Origin: Multifurca ochricompacta
Lineage: Eukaryota > Basidiomycota > Agaricomycetes > Russulales > Russulaceae
Direction of reading: 5' to 3'
Length of the DNA stretch: 64,000 nucleotides
NCBI GenBank assembly: GCA_022496185.1
Contig: WTXG01000022.1
Coordinates: forward strand, 1-64,000
Below are positions 11,339 to 21,980 of the stretch, in pieces. The translations under genes were made by a program, and so were the position numbers. Numbering within the stretch: the first letter of the stretch is position 1; every line of letters starts with the position of its first letter. The notes below the pieces were generated by a model. It saw only the letters and a program-made list of their open reading frames with translations, did no database searches and was not told the DNA's origin.

Positions 11339-12280
11339 CTAGGCGACAGTCCCGTTCATGGGTGCATACTCTGTGAAGTCAGATCGGTGCGGGGTTATGT
11401 GATGCGTTGCGCCGGAGTCCATCATCCAGCGAGATCGGGCGGCAGCATACAAGGAAATGCGGATATCATTAGTGTCATCGGTAACTTCTACAATAGATGC
11501 CGATGTTGTGGCTAGATGTGTGTTAACTGCCTTGTTTTGCCCCGACTCCACTGCCTTTTTGTCCTCCTCATCCTTCTTCTTCTTCCTGCACTCGGAAATC
11601 CGATGCCCCTTTTTCTGACAGTAGAAGCATTTTGTAGCCTTCTTGTCTTTGTTATCAGGCTTTTTGACGGGCGCGGACTTGTTGAGTGCGGTGGAGGAAC
11701 CGGACCGTCAACCTTCCTCATTTATGATACACTCTTGTATGGTTAGTGGGGAAAGGTCCGCCAGTGCTCCGGTAGCTAAGATGGTAGACGCGACCGCCGA
11801 GTATGAGTCCGGCAGCGCCTTGATGAGGATGAAGCAAAATTGGAGATCTGAAATCTCCATCTCATTATTTTTGAGAGTAACGCGTGCATCGTTTAACTTC
11901 TGCAACTGAGGAAGCATGGGAGACAAGTCGTTGAGCGCGGTGCTAGTGAGCGTGACCCATGTGTTGAACGCGGACATAGATCCGATGCCTCCGTATACTT
12001 TCTTGAGCTGGTCCCACTTGTCCTTGCAGGTGGCATATAATTTGTTGTCCAAGACGGTCTGCCAGACATCCTTCTGAGTGTAAAGTTCAAGGATGCCTTG
12101 GAGAACACCTTCCAAGGTGTTCCAGTCGGCTGAGGGTGTGCTGGGCTTGTCTTTGGTTAGATGATCTTGGACGCCGTTCATTTGGAACAGGGCCATCATG
12201 CATGATGACCAAGTGGACCAGTTAGATCCGTCAAGGACCTCGATCGCGGCAGAAGGGGGAAAGGAAAAAGAGGGGGCCAT
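11339..12280 (-). pseudogene. gag: Copia B gag and protease, frameshifted
   Basis: Gag starts at ATG 12280 (MAPSFSFPPSAAIEVLDGSN) and is open to 11708. A frame change leads into a CCHC knuckle (CFYCQKKGH..C, about 11600-11640) and a protease with WMMDSGATHH (about 11405-11435). The Gag N-terminus matches the UBN2/retrotran_gag type of Copia. The shift at about 11710 separates capsid from knuckle. Confidence 0.88.
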
Positions 12281-12648
12281 AGTGCTGCTTAGTAATTTGC
12301 CAATCTGGGTGAGCGGAGCAGTTAGACCCAGATAGTGAAGATCCGATCGATCTCTGATGTATCAACTGTGCGCCCTGAATCCACTAAGGATCCAGCCTCT
12401 CGGTCCGTCAAAGGGCCCAAGAGAGTACTCACATGTGCTTCAGCGTCGCCATGCTCCATTGCATGGCTCGTGGGAAGCCCTGATTAGGGGCCCAGTCTAC
12501 ATCAGTCCACCAGTTCCAGGGACTGGGGAGATGAGATCGTGATAGACATGGAACAGAGGCTCGCCTTTTGAGTGAGAGAAAAAACAGTGCGTGTATAGGG
12601 GAAGGGAGCTTGTGTAATCTTGGGTGGATCTTCTTCTGGATTAGATTA

Positions 12649-12670
12649 GATACGGCCAGGGCCCATAACC
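12649..12670 (-). other. Copia B primer-binding region
   Basis: Directly inside the 5' LTR the minus strand reads GGTTATGGGCCCTGGCCGTA. The same 20 bases lie next to the 5' LTR of Copia D (61867-61886), which marks them as the conserved primer-binding site. The tRNA used cannot be named from sequence alone. Confidence 0.75.
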
Positions 12671-13078
12671 TGTCGATTTGAGCAGCAGCGAGTTAGATAA
12701 GCACTACCTAGTTTAGTAGCGATAATTCAGTTTAGTTGGTTAAAACTGATAATATTATGTTTACCTAGTTTAGTAGCGATAACTGTGTGATGTAACGCAT
12801 TAACTAAGTAAGGTAAGAGATAAGATAAGTAATACTCACTTCAGTTTAGTTGGTTAAAACTGAAGTGACAAGTACATGAAGGGATGTCCTTAAATACTAA
12901 AAGAGAGTGTAATCCTAGTTTGTAGAACAATACTATCTAAGTCCATTGTCCTACAGTCACAAGAGAGAATAAAGAGCGTTTGTGGATTGTCCTTTATCAA
13001 TCAGTCAAAGCACGCCACAAGCGTGCATGGCAGTAATGCCACTCGGGTTGATCCGGTGGCTTTGGGTCTGTCTCAACA
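12671..13078 (-). repeat. Copia B 5' LTR (408 bp)
   Basis: This is the partner of 7815-8222 at a constant offset of 4856. It differs at ten positions, all in CpG/TpG/CpA context. It ends at 13078, followed by the TSD TTTGC at 13079-13083. Confidence 0.96.
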
Positions 13079-14590
13079 TTTGCAGGTGACTGGCAAGAAG
13101 CATGCCAATATGAGATGGACGCACTAGCCAAGAATGGGACGTGGACCCTAGTGGACTTACCAGCGGACCGTAAGGCTGTCAAGTCTAAGTGGGTATTCAA
13201 GCGCAAAGCCGATGGTCGCTTTCGCGCGTGCTTGGTAGCGAAGGGTTTCACTCAGATTCAGGGAATTGATTACGATGAGACATTCTCTCCAGTAGCTCGG
13301 TTCAAGTCCTTGCAACTCTTGCTAGTGTTGGCCACGCTAGAGGATTGGGAGGTCCATCAGATGGATGTCAAGTCGGCATTCCTCAATGGGCTACTGGATG
13401 AGGTAATTTACATGGAGCAACCACTGGGTTTCGTCGAATCAGGTCAGGAGAACAAGGTATGCCTACTCAAAAAGGCAATTTACAGTCTCAAACAAGCCTC
13501 GCGCACATGGAACTTGCAATTCCATGGAGTCCTTTTGGAGCTTGGCTTCACGCGCACGCATTCCGATGCAGGAGTTTACATGTGTCGTCGCCAAGAAGGG
13601 GAGGGACTAATCATTATCATCCTCTATGTCGACAACATCACCATCTTAGGCAACTCTCTCGATGAAGTCAACCGGATCAAAGGTATCTTATCTCGGCGCT
13701 ATGAAATGACTGATCTAGGCGAGATCAACTCTTATCTCGGAGTTTGGATCACCCATGACAGATCGGCCAGGCGTTTGGAGATCAACCAATCCCGGTACAT
13801 CTCAGAGATTGTAGGACGCTTTGGCATGGCGGACGCTAACCCCACCTGCACGCCTCTTCCTGCTGGGGCTGAGGTCCATTTGGTAAAGTACACCAGTCAG
13901 GCTACTCAAGCAGAAATAACACATTTTCAACAAATTATTGGGAGCCTACTGTATGTGCAAATTGGGACCCGCCCAGACATTTCCTTCACTGTAGTGCGCC
14001 TTGCGCAGTATGCAGCAAACCCTTCCCCGCAACATCTATGACTTGCCAAGTACGTACTGGCTTATCTAAACAGTACAGCTGACCTACGGCTATGCTACGA
14101 TGGAGCGCACGGGACCGGTCTCGTCAGTTATTCGGACTCCAGCCTTGGAGACAATGCCAATGACTTTCATTCAACCTCGGGCTATGTCTTCCTCCTTGCT
14201 GACTCAGCGATCTCATGGACTTTGCATAAGCAAAAGACCGTGGCCCAAAGTACCACTCATGCCGAATACATGGCACTCACCAAGGCGGCAAATCAAGCCG
14301 CGTGGTACCAGAGCATCTTTTCTGAACTAGGCTATGAAGTCTCTGACCCAATTCCCCTACACAGCGATAACAAGGGCACAGTGGACTTAGCACTCAATCC
14401 TGTGACTGGCAGACGCTCAAAACACATCCTGATCAAATTTCACGCTATCCACGAATATGTTGAGCAAGGCTTTATTGAACTCATCAGAACACCCACTGCA
14501 GACATGCTCGCTGACGGATTTACAAAGCCACACGTGCAAGCGAAACTTGTGGACTTCGTCTCTGGATTAGGACTAATAGGATTGTCTTAA
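13079..14590 (+). pseudogene. pol: Copia A reverse transcriptase and RNase H, inactive
   Basis: This is the continuation of the 6468-7814 frame. RT motifs are present (WVFKRKADG, MDVKSAFLNG, GLKQASRTW-like), but the catalytic box reads YVDN at 13625-13636 instead of YVDD, losing one metal-binding Asp by a CpG-context G to A change. A TGA at 14039-14041 replaces a CGA-type Arg codon at the RT/RNase H junction. RNase H (SYSDSSLGD, QKTVAQSTTHAEY, DNKGTVDLALNP) then runs to the stop at 14588-14590. The mutations make A non-autonomous. Confidence 0.92.
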
Positions 14591-14601
14591 TCATGGGGGG
14601 A

Positions 14602-15012
14602 TGTTGAGCCGGTAACGGATCAGAGTTGGCCAGACCGGATCAGAGGTGACCGGAGTTGCTGGTGCAAGATGGAGTTAAGTGGACATTGTAATATACCTAC
14701 TGACATTCCACTTGTTTACTATGATTACTTATGATTAAAGATACAATCCTTTATGACCATAGCACAGCACACTCTTTACAGTATTTAAGGACATTATTTC
14801 TGTAGTGTACACTTCAGTTTTGACCATTCACAACTGAAGTGAGTATTTACTTAGATTATCTTTACCGCATGTATAGCTAACATTACTCGAGTAGTTATCT
14901 TGCTACCCGTTTAGGTAAAGACTAATTAATATAGCAGTTTTGACCATTCACAACTGAATTATCTTGCTACCCGTTTAGGTAGCGCTTATCTAACCTCAGC
15001 TGCATTTCCACA
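14602..15012 (+). repeat. Copia A 3' LTR (about 411 bp)
   Basis: The LTR starts TGTTGAGCCGG right after the polypurine tract. The end at 15012 (..CATTTCCACA) is placed by alignment with the 408-bp LTR of B. It has a TATA-like tatttaagg (14782-14790), then two copies each of two hairpins: H1 at 14810-14841 and 14935-14956, H2 (gctacccgtttaggta) at 14902-14917 and 14966-14983. Confidence 0.85.
14810..14841 (+). promoter_or_regulatory. LTR hairpin H1 (Copia A)
   Basis: CACTTCAGTT..AACTGAAGTG is a 10-bp stem with loop TTGACCATTCAC. The same loop returns in a truncated hairpin at 14935-14956. It begins about 28 bp after the start of the TATA-like box, so the transcription start probably falls in or just before the stem. 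Confidence 0.7.
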
Positions 15013-15714
15013 TCCTCCCACACTGATATGACTCCTGTGGGGCTGCCCCACATGATTATGCTTCTGATAAGGCTTATCCTTATCATGGACTATATTTGAC
15101 ATCTTATCTGCTATTGGATGATAAGGACTCTGACCCTGTTCCTGATTAGCTACAAACCAGATCCCCATACAGTATATAAGACCCTGTAGACAGTTTGTAC
15201 ACCCCTAGATTTGACCTCTTGTACCTTCAGCCTAGAGGTCTTGAACCCCAATACATCAGAAACCTTTTCCCTTCCTTTGCGCCTTTGAGATCCCTGCAGG
15301 GAACCCCATTGCCAGAGGCAATGGGTGTGTACCCTTCCCTTTGAACCCCTTTACTGTCTCCTAGGGCTCCAGTGTGCTCAGTGTGTTTCTGGCACAGTGA
15401 CTGGGCCCTGTCCCCACTTAACAGCCTTAGGGGATTAGCTCCCTCTGGCTGACTCATCCCGTCTCTCTCTGTGCTTGGTTATAGCACCAACCCTTAATCT
15501 GTTCTGAAGCTAGACAGTAGCCTGGAGCCTAGCCTTACCAAGCTAGGCTCCTGGCTGAGGCAATGGACCTGCATTGACCCGTGCACGTTGCACACAGAGT
15601 GCCCTGCTGAGTGTAACAGAAATGCACAGAAATGCAAAGATTGGTTACACTTGTATAAAATTGAAACCAGAATAATAAAATAAAAATGGAGTAATAAATT
15701 ATCTTAATCTTATG
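15013..15714. other. No gene; probable decayed LTR sequence
   Basis: There is no convincing ORF. A TATA box (gtatataag, about 15171-15179) is followed by a 7-bp inverted repeat (GACCTCT..AGAGGTC, about 15211-15241) in the same arrangement as the Copia LTR hairpins. This suggests an old LTR of another family, but its ends are not identifiable. Confidence 0.4.
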
Positions 15715-16003
15715 TGTTGACATGGAATGTGTCTGGAGATGCTTCAGGCATCTAAGCTTCAGTATTAGCTGAGTGATTAGATTAGATTAGATCTCGGAGT
15801 CTCAGACTTTTTATGTTATCTTTATTACATTTCTTTCACATGTTACTCAGCAGCTTACTGATTCACTTAGTAATCATAGTTCACATGTGATTCTCCTTTG
15901 GCCAATGGCCTTTATCCCTCTTGCTTATTGTCCAGCACTTGTGGACTTATTCCCAGTGTGCACAGACCATCCCTTGGGGTATATAAGGGTGTCTGTTTCA
16001 TCT

Positions 16004-16041
16004 CTTACACTTCAGAGTTATCTTCACCTCTGAAGTGTAAG
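16004..16041 (+). promoter_or_regulatory. LTR hairpin H1, 14-bp perfect stem (family C)
   Basis: CTTACACTTCAGAG pairs perfectly with CTCTGAAGTGTAAG around the loop TTATCTTCAC. The stem starts 24 bp after the start of the TATA box. A shorter copy with the same loop (AGAGTTATCTTCACCTCT) lies at about 16127-16144. Confidence 0.75.
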
Positions 16042-16202
16042 TCCCTTCTACTATACTTCTCTTTTACCTTTAACTAACCATCTCTTGTAGATTACTTGTC
16101 TTTCTAGGTGTGTAGTATAGTAATATAGAGTTATCTTCACCTCTGAAGTATTACTTGTCTTTCTAGCTTTACACACTAACTGCACAGTCAGTTACTGCAC
16201 AC

Positions 16203-16647
16203 TAGTGATGTTCTGGCCCAGCTTGGCCCAAAAGCCGCGGCTTTGGCTCAGCCTGAGGCGGCTCTGGCTTGGCCCAAGCTGCGGCTTTTGGCAGAGAAAA
16301 TTTTATGACATATAACTAGTAGTTATAGTTCAGCTAATCCAAATCTGACTTGGTGTGTTATGTATTGCAAAGCTATTTCGAAGAAAAAGTTTGAAATGCC
16401 GCGATAAGCATGATCACATGACCCAAATCAACCACTTTGTGATCAGATTTCTACTGATTTTGACGATTGCTATTGCACTTGTATGTGCTGTTGAAAGCTG
16501 CGGCCTGAGCCAGTGGCTTTGGCTTTTAGTTTCTCTGAGCCAGGCCAAAGCCCTTGCTAGGCCATCACAATGGCCTGGCTTGGCCTGGCCCAAACAGGCC
16601 TGGCTTGGCCCAGCTTCCGGCTTTGAGCCGGGCCAGGCACATCACTA
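16203..16647 (+). mobile_element. hAT-type MITE, copy 1 (445 bp)
   Basis: The ends are TAGTGATGTTCTGGCC and GGCCAGGCACATCACTA (imperfect terminal inverted repeats). It is flanked by a perfect 8-bp duplication ctgcacac (16195-16202 and 16648-16655). An 8-bp TSD with T/CA-type short TIRs indicates the hAT superfamily. The subterminal regions are GC-rich and built of GGCTTGGCC / GCCGCGGC repeats, while the middle is AT-rich. It encodes no transposase. Confidence 0.93.
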
Positions 16648-16674
16648 CTGCACACATCATGACTGTTTAATACA

Positions 16675-16759
16675 ACCCACCAGGTATGTGGTCAGGGTAC
16701 ATGCAGGTACAGGTTGGGGTCACATCTTCATACCCCTCATGTGACCCCTACCTGCAGAC
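16675..16759. other. Left remnant of an older repeat interrupted by the hAT element
   Basis: This stretch is rich in caggtac/ggtgtac units. It resembles 22930-23060 on the far side of the hAT element, so both may belong to one earlier transposon split by the insertion. No ORF is present. Confidence 0.35.
16752..16759. repeat. Left TSD of the hAT transposon (ctgcagac)
   Basis: The eight bases are identical to 22196-22203 directly after the right end of the element. Confidence 0.95.
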
Positions 16760-17964
16760 TAGGGCTGCACGCCATCCGTTTGACGGTGATGGCCGTCTAT
16801 TTGACGGTGAGGGACGGGTACGGCTGACCCGTAGACCTACCGTTTTTGGTACTCACCGGATCGCTTACGGTACGGTATGGGTACAGTACGGCCGTTTTAC
16901 GGTATATGGTAGTAGACGGTATTACTAAAGAAAATAAAGTTGAGCTAGGTAGCATGAGCAAGAAGCTAAAAGCAATAAAGAAATGGATAGGTGTATTCTT
17001 GGGGCTATTCTACACCCTTTTTATGTAGTTTATGAGTACAATACCCAACAATCAACTTTACCAGTCATAATCTGAAACTCATAGAGGGACTTCAAGTGTT
17101 GTCTTTGCTTCCATGAGCGCGAGTAGTGTAAATAGGGCATACTGGAACATGAACTCCCTCAATAAATGTAATTGTAGATACATTATCACAAAAGAGACGT
17201 CAGAGAAGCAATATCAAAACATGCCCCAAAAGGGTATGGAAACAGGCATGGCACAGGCTTGTACCTAGATGCTATAATACTATTATCTATCTCACCTTGT
17301 TAGCTTATAGACTTAGATGCTTGTGGTAATGCGATAGCAACTGCTTTATCTATAGCAGCTATACAGTGGTTTTATATACAATTTAGATGTATTATATTGC
17401 TACTAAATTAGCGTTATCTCGCTTGTTTATGAATGTGATTTGATCACATAATCGATCTGAGATGTATATACTCAATATCTAATTAATGACGCGTTTTTGA
17501 TCTCATCAATTATGCTATCTATCTATCTATACGCGATCACAATTATGTTGGACTGCTATCCCAGTACATGCGAGCATACCTCCATCTGGACTCTGGCAGA
17601 CCAAAATGATGAGATTATAGATGCAAAATAAGACAAGTGGGAATGTGCAAGAGGGTTTTAGAAGTGTAGCATAAATTGTATAAAAACCTCTAAGTTCAAT
17701 AGGAGTCCTTTTAAAATATTATGAAGTCGCGCTTGTATACAAGCGAAAATGACGGAGAAATGAGAAGTCGTACAATAACACAATAGCATAACGGGAGTCT
17801 GTAGAATGTAATGCAAGTCAATCAACAATTGAATCTTCGGATACAAGTTATTTTCCTCAAGCGGTGACCAGAGAATTAAGCAGGTGCAATTTGAGCGCAT
17901 TGTATGGCATCACAAAACCAATTTACATTAAGGCATAAATGAAACATCTAGACTAATTGACAGC

Positions 17965-20900
17965 TCAACGGCCCAGTGAAGTATCAGCTTGCATGCGTGC
18001 AAGATGCAACCGCTTCTTGACAAGCATCAGTGTACGGATGGTATTCGCATTGAGACTAGCGCGACGGAGGGAGATCATGTCGCGTCCACCAGAGAATATT
18101 CTCTCAACGGCAACAGCAGAACCTATGTCAGGTTCGGTCCATTAATAAGAAGAAGATTATTATTAAGTTTAAATTACTCACCAGGAATGCATAGAATGTC
18201 ACGCGCCAAATGAAGGAGGTTTGGGAACTGCGCGCGTCGACCCATCCACCAATGAATTGGATTACAAGTGTCGAAATCTTCAGCAGGGAGTTTGAAATAT
18301 TCTTCAGTTCATTGGTAGAGCTCTTCTCTTTTCTGCGATACCGAGCAGTGAAGGATTTCTGAGGAGGTGATCCCAAAATCGGCAGTGATGTGACAGGCAA
18401 AGATGATGCTGAAGATGATGTATGATCATCTGCCTTCACATAATTTCTATTGAAATAATCGAAGAGACTTGACTTAGAATGTTCAAGGTGATCTGAGAGT
18501 GCTGGATCGTCATCATAGTCCACCCTCATGCCCTTGTATGAGATTCGCGGATCAAGCACTAGTGAGATATACAGTTAGTGAGTAACCAATTTAATAATCA
18601 TTGACGCACATGCAGCCCAAGTGTAGAAGGGAGATGCGTCATACTGGTAGTAATAATCGCTAAGCTTCCGGTGTGCATCTGTGAGACCGAGTTTGATTCT
18701 AGGCGATGCCGAGCCAGGAAGGTCACGAAGAGTATTTCTAATATCATCTTGCAAGCCTCGAAATATGGCATGTGTCATTGAAAGCATTGGAATTTTTGTG
18801 GCAGACATCTCAGTAGTAGCAGCTCGAAATGATTTCAGCCAAGATGTCACAAGAGCAATGGATTCCCAGTCACTGTTACTGAGTTCAAGGGCATGGAGGT
18901 CCTTGTTTCGAGAAACATAAGAGTGATAGTTTTGCGATAATCAAGGGCACGCCCTATAACATGCCAGTCAGAAACCTCATACAAATAACCATGATAACTT
19001 ACGAAGCATTTGATGCGTTGACGACCATCGGGTTCTCACATCAAGAATGAGTATATGTGGTGCAGTGCAATCACCTAACATCCTGCCTCCTTCAAGTTGC
19101 ACAAACTGAATTTCACGAGCCCAAGATTGACGACGTTGGGGGCTTGAACGGACAGCCTTGATTATTTTCCGAAGCTGACCAGAATGTTACAGTTTAGTTG
19201 GTGAAGAACAGACCCATTACTTACCCTTTCAATAGCAGGCAGTGCACTGTCAGCTGCATCGACATCAGCTGTATAAGTATCTGTGTCTGGTATGTCTATG
19301 ACACTCTCATCGTCCTCACTATCACCCGCTGCGTCATTGTCATGTTCACGCGAGAGTGGAATTGTAACGTTGTCTTGGTAGTTGCCGCTACGCATGGTGG
19401 CTTTTTTCCCTTCAGCCTTTGAGATCGCCCCAATTCCTTCGAGAAGCTCACATTTAAAGATTAGATATGATGACAGTAATAAATATAATTTTATGTAATA
19501 CCTTGATCGCAGCCAAGTGGATGGTATGTGGCATGCAACGCAACTGTGCATCTTGCGCCAAGAATGGTACCCCCGTTGTCGACATCGCCACTCCAGTGAT
19601 TTAACTAGAGTGTTGTTATTGCTAGCATTATCCATTACAAGGGCAATAATCTGCAAATGGATTAGAAACACATTTCTAGGCTGAGGATGGGAAACTCACC
19701 TTTCCAATGAGACCGTATAACTCTAGTGTTGCCCAAACCGCCTCTGCCATATTCTCTCCTGAATGCTCCCCAGTAAGCTCTTGGAAGTCAATCAGCAACT
19801 CCTCTGGAAGGGGATGATAAGATTATGCCAGTTGAATGAGGGGAAGAGCACGAACCAAGTTGCCCATCATTGGTTACATAGTGTGCAACAATCGCCAAAA
19901 ACGCGTACTGATTGCTCGATGTCCATGCATCCAGTGACAAGCACACCTTCCCCTCGAGATTCTGCTCATATGGATAAATATGTGGTATGAAGAAAATAAG
20001 ATAATACTTACTGAGAACATTTTGTGAATGCCTTCAATTGTTTCCTCACCCATCTTCACAACACGCCGCTTGATCCCATCGCGTTTCAGAATATTCAATG
20101 GACCACCATTGTGGTGTGTAAAATTCATCATCTTGATGAATTCAGGTTTCTCAACCTCATCAAACGGCTGGTCGCAGGCAAGATCCACTCAGTGAGGAGC
20201 CGTTCAAATGTTTCTTGATCCCATGGAACCTGACCATTGCTTCGTGACATCCAAATGTTTGAGAAGTTAACATTACTTACAGTGGCACGGGCTTTCTGGT
20301 CTTCAAAGGCTTTCTTGATGTTTTCAGATGACTTACCAAGCTTTCTTATGTATTCAGCTTCAGTGCGTCCATCGAGTTGCTTTTTTCCAGATGCGATAGC
20401 AATCTCGTCAGGTGTTGGGGGCTCGTCACGATTCTTAAGGATGTAGTAGAGTTGATACATCGGCCTAACATGGACTCGGAGATTATTTATGAGTACTAAG
20501 GGAAGCATCATCCATCAGGAATGATAAGCAAAAAAATGATGAGAAACGCACCACTTAGATTAGATTTCATTGTCTTCTTAATCGTACAAATCCTATGAGC
20601 GCCATGAAGGCAACGATAGTGGACATCGCCATCTTCTCCTGGGGTATTGTATGGCCCTTGGTGATGACCTCATAGAATAGATATATTGGACTCCTTTTTA
20701 TATTTCCAGTCATCTATAAAAACCCACAATGAGACAATAATGTGAGAAACGCAAGGCAAAACTTGCCTTTTTGGGGTGAGGGATTTCGAATGAGCTTGTT
20801 GGAATGACGCTGGTATGCGTTGCTGCAGTCCGGTGGGGGGTATCTTCATCTTCAATCTCCTCAACCTCGACAGAACAAGTCCTCGCCTTCTTCGTTGGGG

Positions 20901-21475
20901 GTGTGGGCATCGGGTTCGTCTTTATCTTTGATTTCAGGATGCGCGCATGGCCCTTTTTGTTGCTGACCTCTGGTATGGTTTTTGAGGGTAACATATCAGC
21001 TAGCTACAAATTGTTAATTCACCTGACCATGGAATCACATTAAGATATCTCATACCTCTTCATTACTTATTTCCATGGCATTGCTAGGATCATCTGATCC
21101 ATCCTCAGCAGAAGAAGCGCTAAAATCAGCATCATCTACATCACTATTGACATCATTCATGACAGCTTGCTTGTGCTTCACAGAGGTCTTGTGTTTGAGA
21201 GAATGTGCGAGGCGCCGGTGGGATGATTGTACAGGATTCCCAAACTCATCAAGCTTCTCCACAGCAATAGCTGCGGCTAATCGTGTACCTGCAGTGGTTT
21301 GGACTGGACGAGAGCGTTGACCTGGAAGGATAAGTATTTCATAGCTGCACTCAAATTTCACTTGAATGAACTATTTACTACCTTGGTTTATGTGAGAACA
21401 TGGTCGAATAGGTTTGGGAGTTTTTGATGCATCAAGCTGTTGACCTTCTGGTCCTTGGGCGGGCTGATCTGTCAT
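17965..21475 (-). pseudogene. hAT transposase, multi-exon, frameshifted near the C-terminus
   Basis: The gene cuts and pastes the element by a DDE mechanism. Exon 1 runs from ATG 21475 to 21382 (donor GTAGTA) and exon 2 from 21321 to 21056. Further pieces follow: a basic, acidic-patch N-terminus, a BED-like Cys/His region (VHYRCLHGAHRICTIKK, about 20570-20660), the core (ILKRDGIKRRV, SLDAWTS, ALVMDNASNNNTL with Cys/His-rich sequence) and the hATC dimerisation domain (about 17965-18215, with SAVAVERIFSGGRDMISLRR). An intron (18135-18188, GTGAGT..AG) splits hATC. The frame changes near 18300 and again near 18238, so the product is broken. Internal exon ends are only partly resolved. Confidence 0.82.
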
Positions 21476-21759
21476 GGTAAGGCAAAGTTGTAAGACTCCA
21501 CCACATGGATAGAGGATCTATTTATTGCATCTTGGGGCCTCCTTAACGCAGCGATCTCACCACAGTCAACAGAAAATTGATCATTGTCCTTGTTCTTTGG
21601 ATTAAATCATAATAACAGTAGCTTCATGAAAAATGGAAGCGTACCGGCTGTTGAGATGGGCCACTAGCAACTGGATTGTCAGGGCTCCTGATCTAATGAT
21701 TATGATAAGATAATCTAAAGTGCGTCAGATAGTTGATTCAGAGACATTGCACACACAAC

Positions 21760-21980
21760 ACATTCCTTCTTTCTTGTCACATTTAAATAACTATATTTAT
21801 TCTACTTAATGTCATGCTCCTCTGAGCAGTATAAAAGGTTGCTACTCTGTAAGCATTCACTTCAGTTTTGACCACATAAACTGAACTGAGTACTAGTTAG
21901 TTTATCTTATCTCTTGTCTTTACTATATTTAGCTAACACTTATCTGCTATCTAAATAGGTAAAGATTCTATATTGGGGGA
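21760..21980 (+). repeat. Copia LTR relic inside the hAT element
   Basis: It contains a TATA-like gtataaaagg, then cacttcagttttgaccacataaactgaactg (a decayed H1 hairpin) and tctaaataggtaaagatt, resembling the middle to the 3' part of the Copia A LTR. It lies between the transposase start and the right terminus. The boundaries are uncertain. Confidence 0.6.

Larger units (their letters stand above)
7815..13078 (-). mobile_element. Ty1/Copia element B, complete with both LTRs, minus strand
   Basis: This 5264-bp element has 408-bp LTRs at 7815-8222 and 12671-13078 and a perfect TSD. On the minus strand the order is 5' LTR (12671-13078), primer-binding region (ggttatgggccctggc, adjacent to 12670), gag, protease, integrase, RT-RNase H, polypurine tract (cacagggga) and 3' LTR. 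The ten LTR-LTR differences are all at CpG sites. Gag and integrase are frameshifted, while the RT-RNase H frame (8250-9782) is open. It lies within the pol gene of Copia A and is therefore younger than A. Confidence 0.96.
6468..15012 (+). mobile_element. Ty1/Copia element A (outer, 3' two-thirds), split by Copia B
   Basis: This plus-strand Copia has its left part cut off by the Gypsy element and the window edge. The visible parts are GAG-pre-integrase and integrase (6468-7814), then, after the 5.3-kb element B, reverse transcriptase and RNase H (13079-14590), a polypurine tract (catgggggga, 14592-14601) and the 3' LTR (14602-15012). Excising B with one TTTGC copy restores the reading frame exactly, giving ..KSEFAGDWQEACQY... 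Order IN before RT defines Copia. Confidence 0.93.
15715..16674 (+). repeat. Copia family-C LTR (C1), apparently solo, carrying a MITE
   Basis: The LTR starts TGTTGACATGG and shares its structure with 45626-46105, 50735-51843 and 62816-63325. Shared marks are cttattcccagtgtgcacagacc, TATA (tatataagg at 15980-15988) and the H1 hairpin. A MITE (16203-16647 plus TSD) splits it near its end. The sequence resumes with catcatgactgtttaataca, matching the terminal catgattgtttgaca of the relatives. No coding region of this family adjoins it. The right boundary is approximate, and no clear TSD was found. Confidence 0.75.

Noticed and set aside
16355..16744. A related open frame (..KHDH.TQINHFVIRF..) in all three MITE copies (also near 22397-22636 and 54257-54478)
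   Set aside because: The copies are recent and nearly identical, the frame has no start context or known domain, and its ends lie in the repeat-rich termini. Conservation is explained by shared descent.
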